Source of the DNA: Deltaproteobacteria bacterium
GTDB lineage: Bacteria > Desulfobacterota > Deferrimicrobia > Deferrimicrobiales > Deferrimicrobiaceae
DNA: 7,636 nucleotides
Reading direction: 5' to 3'
Assembly: GCA_021802685.1 (NCBI GenBank)
Contig: JAJZRM010000130.1
Location: 1 to 7,636, forward strand
Below are positions 6,701-7,636 of this stretch, in pieces. The notes beneath the pieces were generated by a model that was not told the origin of the DNA, ran no database searches, and worked only from the letters and a program-made list of their open reading frames with translations. Within the stretch, counting starts at the first letter, position 1. Each line of letters starts with the position of its first letter. A program made the position numbers and the translations under genes.

Positions 6701-6869
6701 GAGCCAGACCTCCCGTTTCCGTGAAGACCTGGACGAGGTTCGGAGTCACGTCGGGAAACGCATCAACGGGAAGCCGGGTATAGCTGTACGCCCCTGCGGC
6801 CAGGATCAAGCTGCCGAGGACCACCATCAGGAGGCGGTTCCGGAGGACGAATGCGATGAGTGTCTGCAT
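3744..6869 (-). CDS. czcA: Heavy-metal efflux RND pump, CzcA/CusA family (1041 aa)
   Basis: This is the inner-membrane proton-driven pump of a tripartite metal exporter; its 1041-aa length is normal for HME-RND. It starts with a first helix (about 10-29), then the family stretch YTRLPVDAFPDVTPNLVQV (30-48) and a first periplasmic domain (about 30-335). Helices follow at about 340-358, 362-381, 389-412, 438-458, 470-495 and 530-550, then a second periplasmic domain (about 551-865) and a C-terminal helix bundle (about 868-1023). Transmembrane helix 4 reads AIALGLLVDGSVVMIEN (396-412), with the proton-relay Asp404 and Glu411 kept but Ala398 where CzcA has Asp402. The three CusA copper-binding methionines (573, 623, 672) align with Arg567, Ser618 and Glu668. 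ELISGSKADLAIKIFG (668-683) is CzcA-like. The ion is probably divalent but unresolved, so the gene symbol marks the family only. Start: ATG at 6869 with GAGGAG upstream; 18 nt separate it from the adaptor gene. Confidence 0.96.
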   Translation of the reverse strand: MQTLIAFVLRNRLLMVVLGSLILAAGAYSYTRLPVDAFPDVTPNLVQVFTETGGLAPEEVEKYVTYPVEVAMSGLPNLKEIRSVSNFGLSVVNIYFDDGTDIYLTRQLVNERLQIAREEIPEGFGDPEMGPISTGLGQILFYIVADETGKRTPQQIREIQDWLIKFNLQTVKGVTEVLSLGGEVKQYQILVRPADLLRYDLSLGNVLEAVKANNSNVGAQFIVKNAEEYIVRSVGLAEKIPDLENIVLKSKDGTPVFLRQVADVATGGEIRRGLATRNGKGETVVGMVLKLIGTNTSTVIKDVKERMDKINKVLPPGIKVVPYYDQATLVAKCVGTVTKALSEAVFLIILIQLLMLGGIRPSIVVLAAIPFSLAFSFLAMKYFDISANLMSLGGLAIALGLLVDGSVVMIENVDRMIREGDPDEPLMHVILRACTEVARPIVLSLLIIVIVFLPLFALQGVEGKTFRPLAQTMALAMFGSLLFAVLLAPVLASLLMRRQQGGSGEHKEFVVVRWMQSAYRPLVTFFVRKPAAAIGMAVALLVVGGLLFTRLGSEFVPRLNEGDVLVRATMAPSISMEEARDTMTRFERRLMEKFPEVTTVVTRVGRGEVGAHADPVNSGEAFIALKPQDQWKTAKTPEDLFDKMSDEFRSFPGAAFNFTQPIAAAVDELISGSKADLAIKIFGQDMEVLKQKAAEVEAVIRTVSGADDVQKDQVTGTPQLRITIDRQAIARHGINVENVQSILQTAVGGEKAGQIFEGIPRFDIVVRYGFGSRNTAEAIGRILVAAPGGQKVPLSDLAKIEEIVGPRQITREDNQRFITVQCNVRGRDIGSFVRDAQKAIDEKVKMPPGYLVNWGGQFELQQEANKRLSLVVPVTLLIVFLLLFSAFDSLKNSLLILLNIPLALVGGVAGLWMTGQNLSVPASVGFIALFGIALANGMVLVTYLNQLLREGVPMEETCIRGACLRLRPVLMTALAAGLGLVPMVLSSGTGSEVQRPLATVVIGGLVTSTALTLLVIPAVYRWFAADVEKEPVSRTRKEEKR
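3755..3760 (-). promoter_or_regulatory. Ribosome-binding site for the P-II gene, inside the RND pump gene
   Basis: Minus-strand AGGAGG, 7 bases upstream of the ATG at 3747, is embedded in the codons for the pump's C-terminal KEEKR. It fixes the P-II start and, with the ATGA overlap, indicates translational coupling together with strong independent initiation. Confidence 0.8.
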
Positions 6870-6874
6870 GGTTG

Positions 6875-6880
6875 CTCCTC
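6875..6880 (-). promoter_or_regulatory. Ribosome-binding site for the RND pump gene
   Basis: Minus-strand GAGGAG sits 5 bases upstream of the pump ATG (6869-6867), within the 18-nt gap after the adaptor stop codon. It supports the chosen start; there is no room for a separate promoter, so pump and adaptor share a transcript. Confidence 0.7.
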
Positions 6881-6887
6881 TCCCGCC

Positions 6888-7636
6888 TCAGTGGCCGTCG
6901 CCGTCGCCGAACGATCCCTTGGCGAGTTGCGCCTTCAGGGTGAACGCGCCGGCGGACACGTACTTCTGTCCGGGTTCCAGGCCCGAGGTAATCTCCACGT
7001 GCGTCCCGTTGGAACGCCCGATAACGACCGGCCTTGGTTCGAAACCGTCCTCGTCCTCCACGAATACGACCGTTTTTTCGTCCAATGTCTGCAAGGCGAC
7101 CTTGGGAACGAGGACCTTCACCGGAACGTCGCCGACGGCGACTTTCGCGGTGACGAACAGTCCCGGCCGCAAATGACCGCTGCGGTTCGGAAGAACCACC
7201 CGCGCGGTGGCGGTCCGCGTCATCTCCCCGACGAGCGGCCCGATATAGCCGATCTTGCCCGTCATATCCGGAATGTCGTGCCCCGCCGAGACGACGGCGG
7301 TCTGCCCCAGGCGGATGGAAGAAATATCCTTCTGGTACACGCTCAGGTTCACCCAGACCGAGTTCAGGTCGGCGATCCGGAACAGGTCGGTGTCCTCCTT
7401 GACAGCCTCCCCCAGCACGACATGCTTCTCGATGATGGTCCCGTCGAACGGCGCCACGATTTCGTAGCGGATATACGATTCATCGGGGTGGGATGGGAGA
7501 TTTGCCAGGTAGGCATCCGAAAAGCCGAGCGCATGCAGCTTTTGCTCGGCGGACCGAAGCTCGATCCGCACTTCGGCCAGGGCCTGTTTCGCCTGCAGGT
7601 AATCCTGGGCCGGGGAGATCTTCTTCTTCCAGAGGT
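6888..7636 (-). CDS. czcB: Periplasmic adaptor (membrane fusion protein) of the metal efflux pump, CzcB-type (partial)
   Basis: This adaptor joins the RND pump to an outer-membrane channel. The frame is open to the right edge (visible codons before GTG 7571 read LWKKKISPAQDYLQAKQALAE), so that GTG is internal and the N-terminus with its signal sequence is missing; about 248 residues are seen. In order they show the second half of the alpha-helical hairpin, rich in Ala/Gln/Glu/Lys, then the lipoyl half YEIVAPFDGTIIEKHVVLGE, then the beta-barrel domain starting at SVWVNLSVYQKDISSIRLGQ and including YIGPLVGEMTRTATARVVLP and HLRPGLFVTAKVAVG, and finally a membrane-proximal domain (KTVVFVEDEDGFEPRPVVIG, EITSGLEPGQKYVSAGAFTL). 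The protein ends GSFGDGDGH, an Asp/His tail seen in many CzcB-like adaptors that may bind metal weakly. The stop lies 18 nt before the pump start. CzcB-like rather than CusB-like by overall resemblance. Confidence 0.93.
   Translation of the reverse strand, partial: LWKKKISPAQDYLQAKQALAEVRIELRSAEQKLHALGFSDAYLANLPSHPDESYIRYEIVAPFDGTIIEKHVVLGEAVKEDTDLFRIADLNSVWVNLSVYQKDISSIRLGQTAVVSAGHDIPDMTGKIGYIGPLVGEMTRTATARVVLPNRSGHLRPGLFVTAKVAVGDVPVKVLVPKVALQTLDEKTVVFVEDEDGFEPRPVVIGRSNGTHVEITSGLEPGQKYVSAGAFTLKAQLAKGSFGDGDGH

Noticed and set aside
7569..7571. GTG as the start of the adaptor gene
   Set aside because: The frame continues to the right edge with helical-hairpin residues typical of adaptors, so the GTG is an internal valine codon.

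Overview
This is a GC-rich window (roughly 60% or more by eye) from a Gram-negative bacterium. It encodes an outer-membrane-type beta-barrel protein and a tripartite RND efflux pump, both of which need an outer membrane. Gene content and codon use suggest a deltaproteobacterial lineage (Desulfuromonadota, Desulfobacterota or Myxococcota-like), but that placement is inference from protein resemblance only. There is no rRNA, tRNA, CRISPR array, insertion sequence or integrase.

Two convergent gene blocks fill the window. The plus-strand block (1-3314) is a tightly packed run of five genes. It begins with the 3' end of a small OB-fold-like protein. An FtsX/MacB-type ABC permease follows (4-bp overlap), then its LolD/MacB-type ATPase (8-bp overlap). 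A shortened Lgt-like membrane protein starts 3 nt later with TTG, and after a 42-nt gap comes an exported beta-barrel-type protein. Together they look like an envelope-directed ABC system of unknown substrate with an outer-membrane partner.

The minus-strand block (7636 down to 3406) is a heavy-metal efflux (HME-RND) operon read leftwards: a CzcB-type periplasmic adaptor (5' end outside the window), an 18-nt gap, a full-length CzcA/CusA-type RND pump of 1041 aa, then a P-II-family signalling protein whose ATG overlaps the pump stop codon by 4 bp. The P-II protein keeps most nucleotide-binding residues but has lost the classical T-loop tyrosine and 2-oxoglutarate contacts, so a role tied to metal efflux rather than ordinary nitrogen control is likely. 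The outer-membrane channel gene, if present, would lie beyond the right edge.

The two blocks meet in a 91-bp gap (3315-3405) that holds a small hairpin followed by a T-run for the minus-strand operon, plus other inverted repeats.

Points most worth a second look are: (1) the pump lacks all three CusA copper-binding methionines, yet also lacks the first aspartate of the CzcA transmembrane motif; (2) the translationally coupled divergent P-II protein; (3) the Lgt-like protein, which appears to have lost two internal blocks while keeping its reading frame; (4) the beta-barrel protein, which seems to stop before its final strands.
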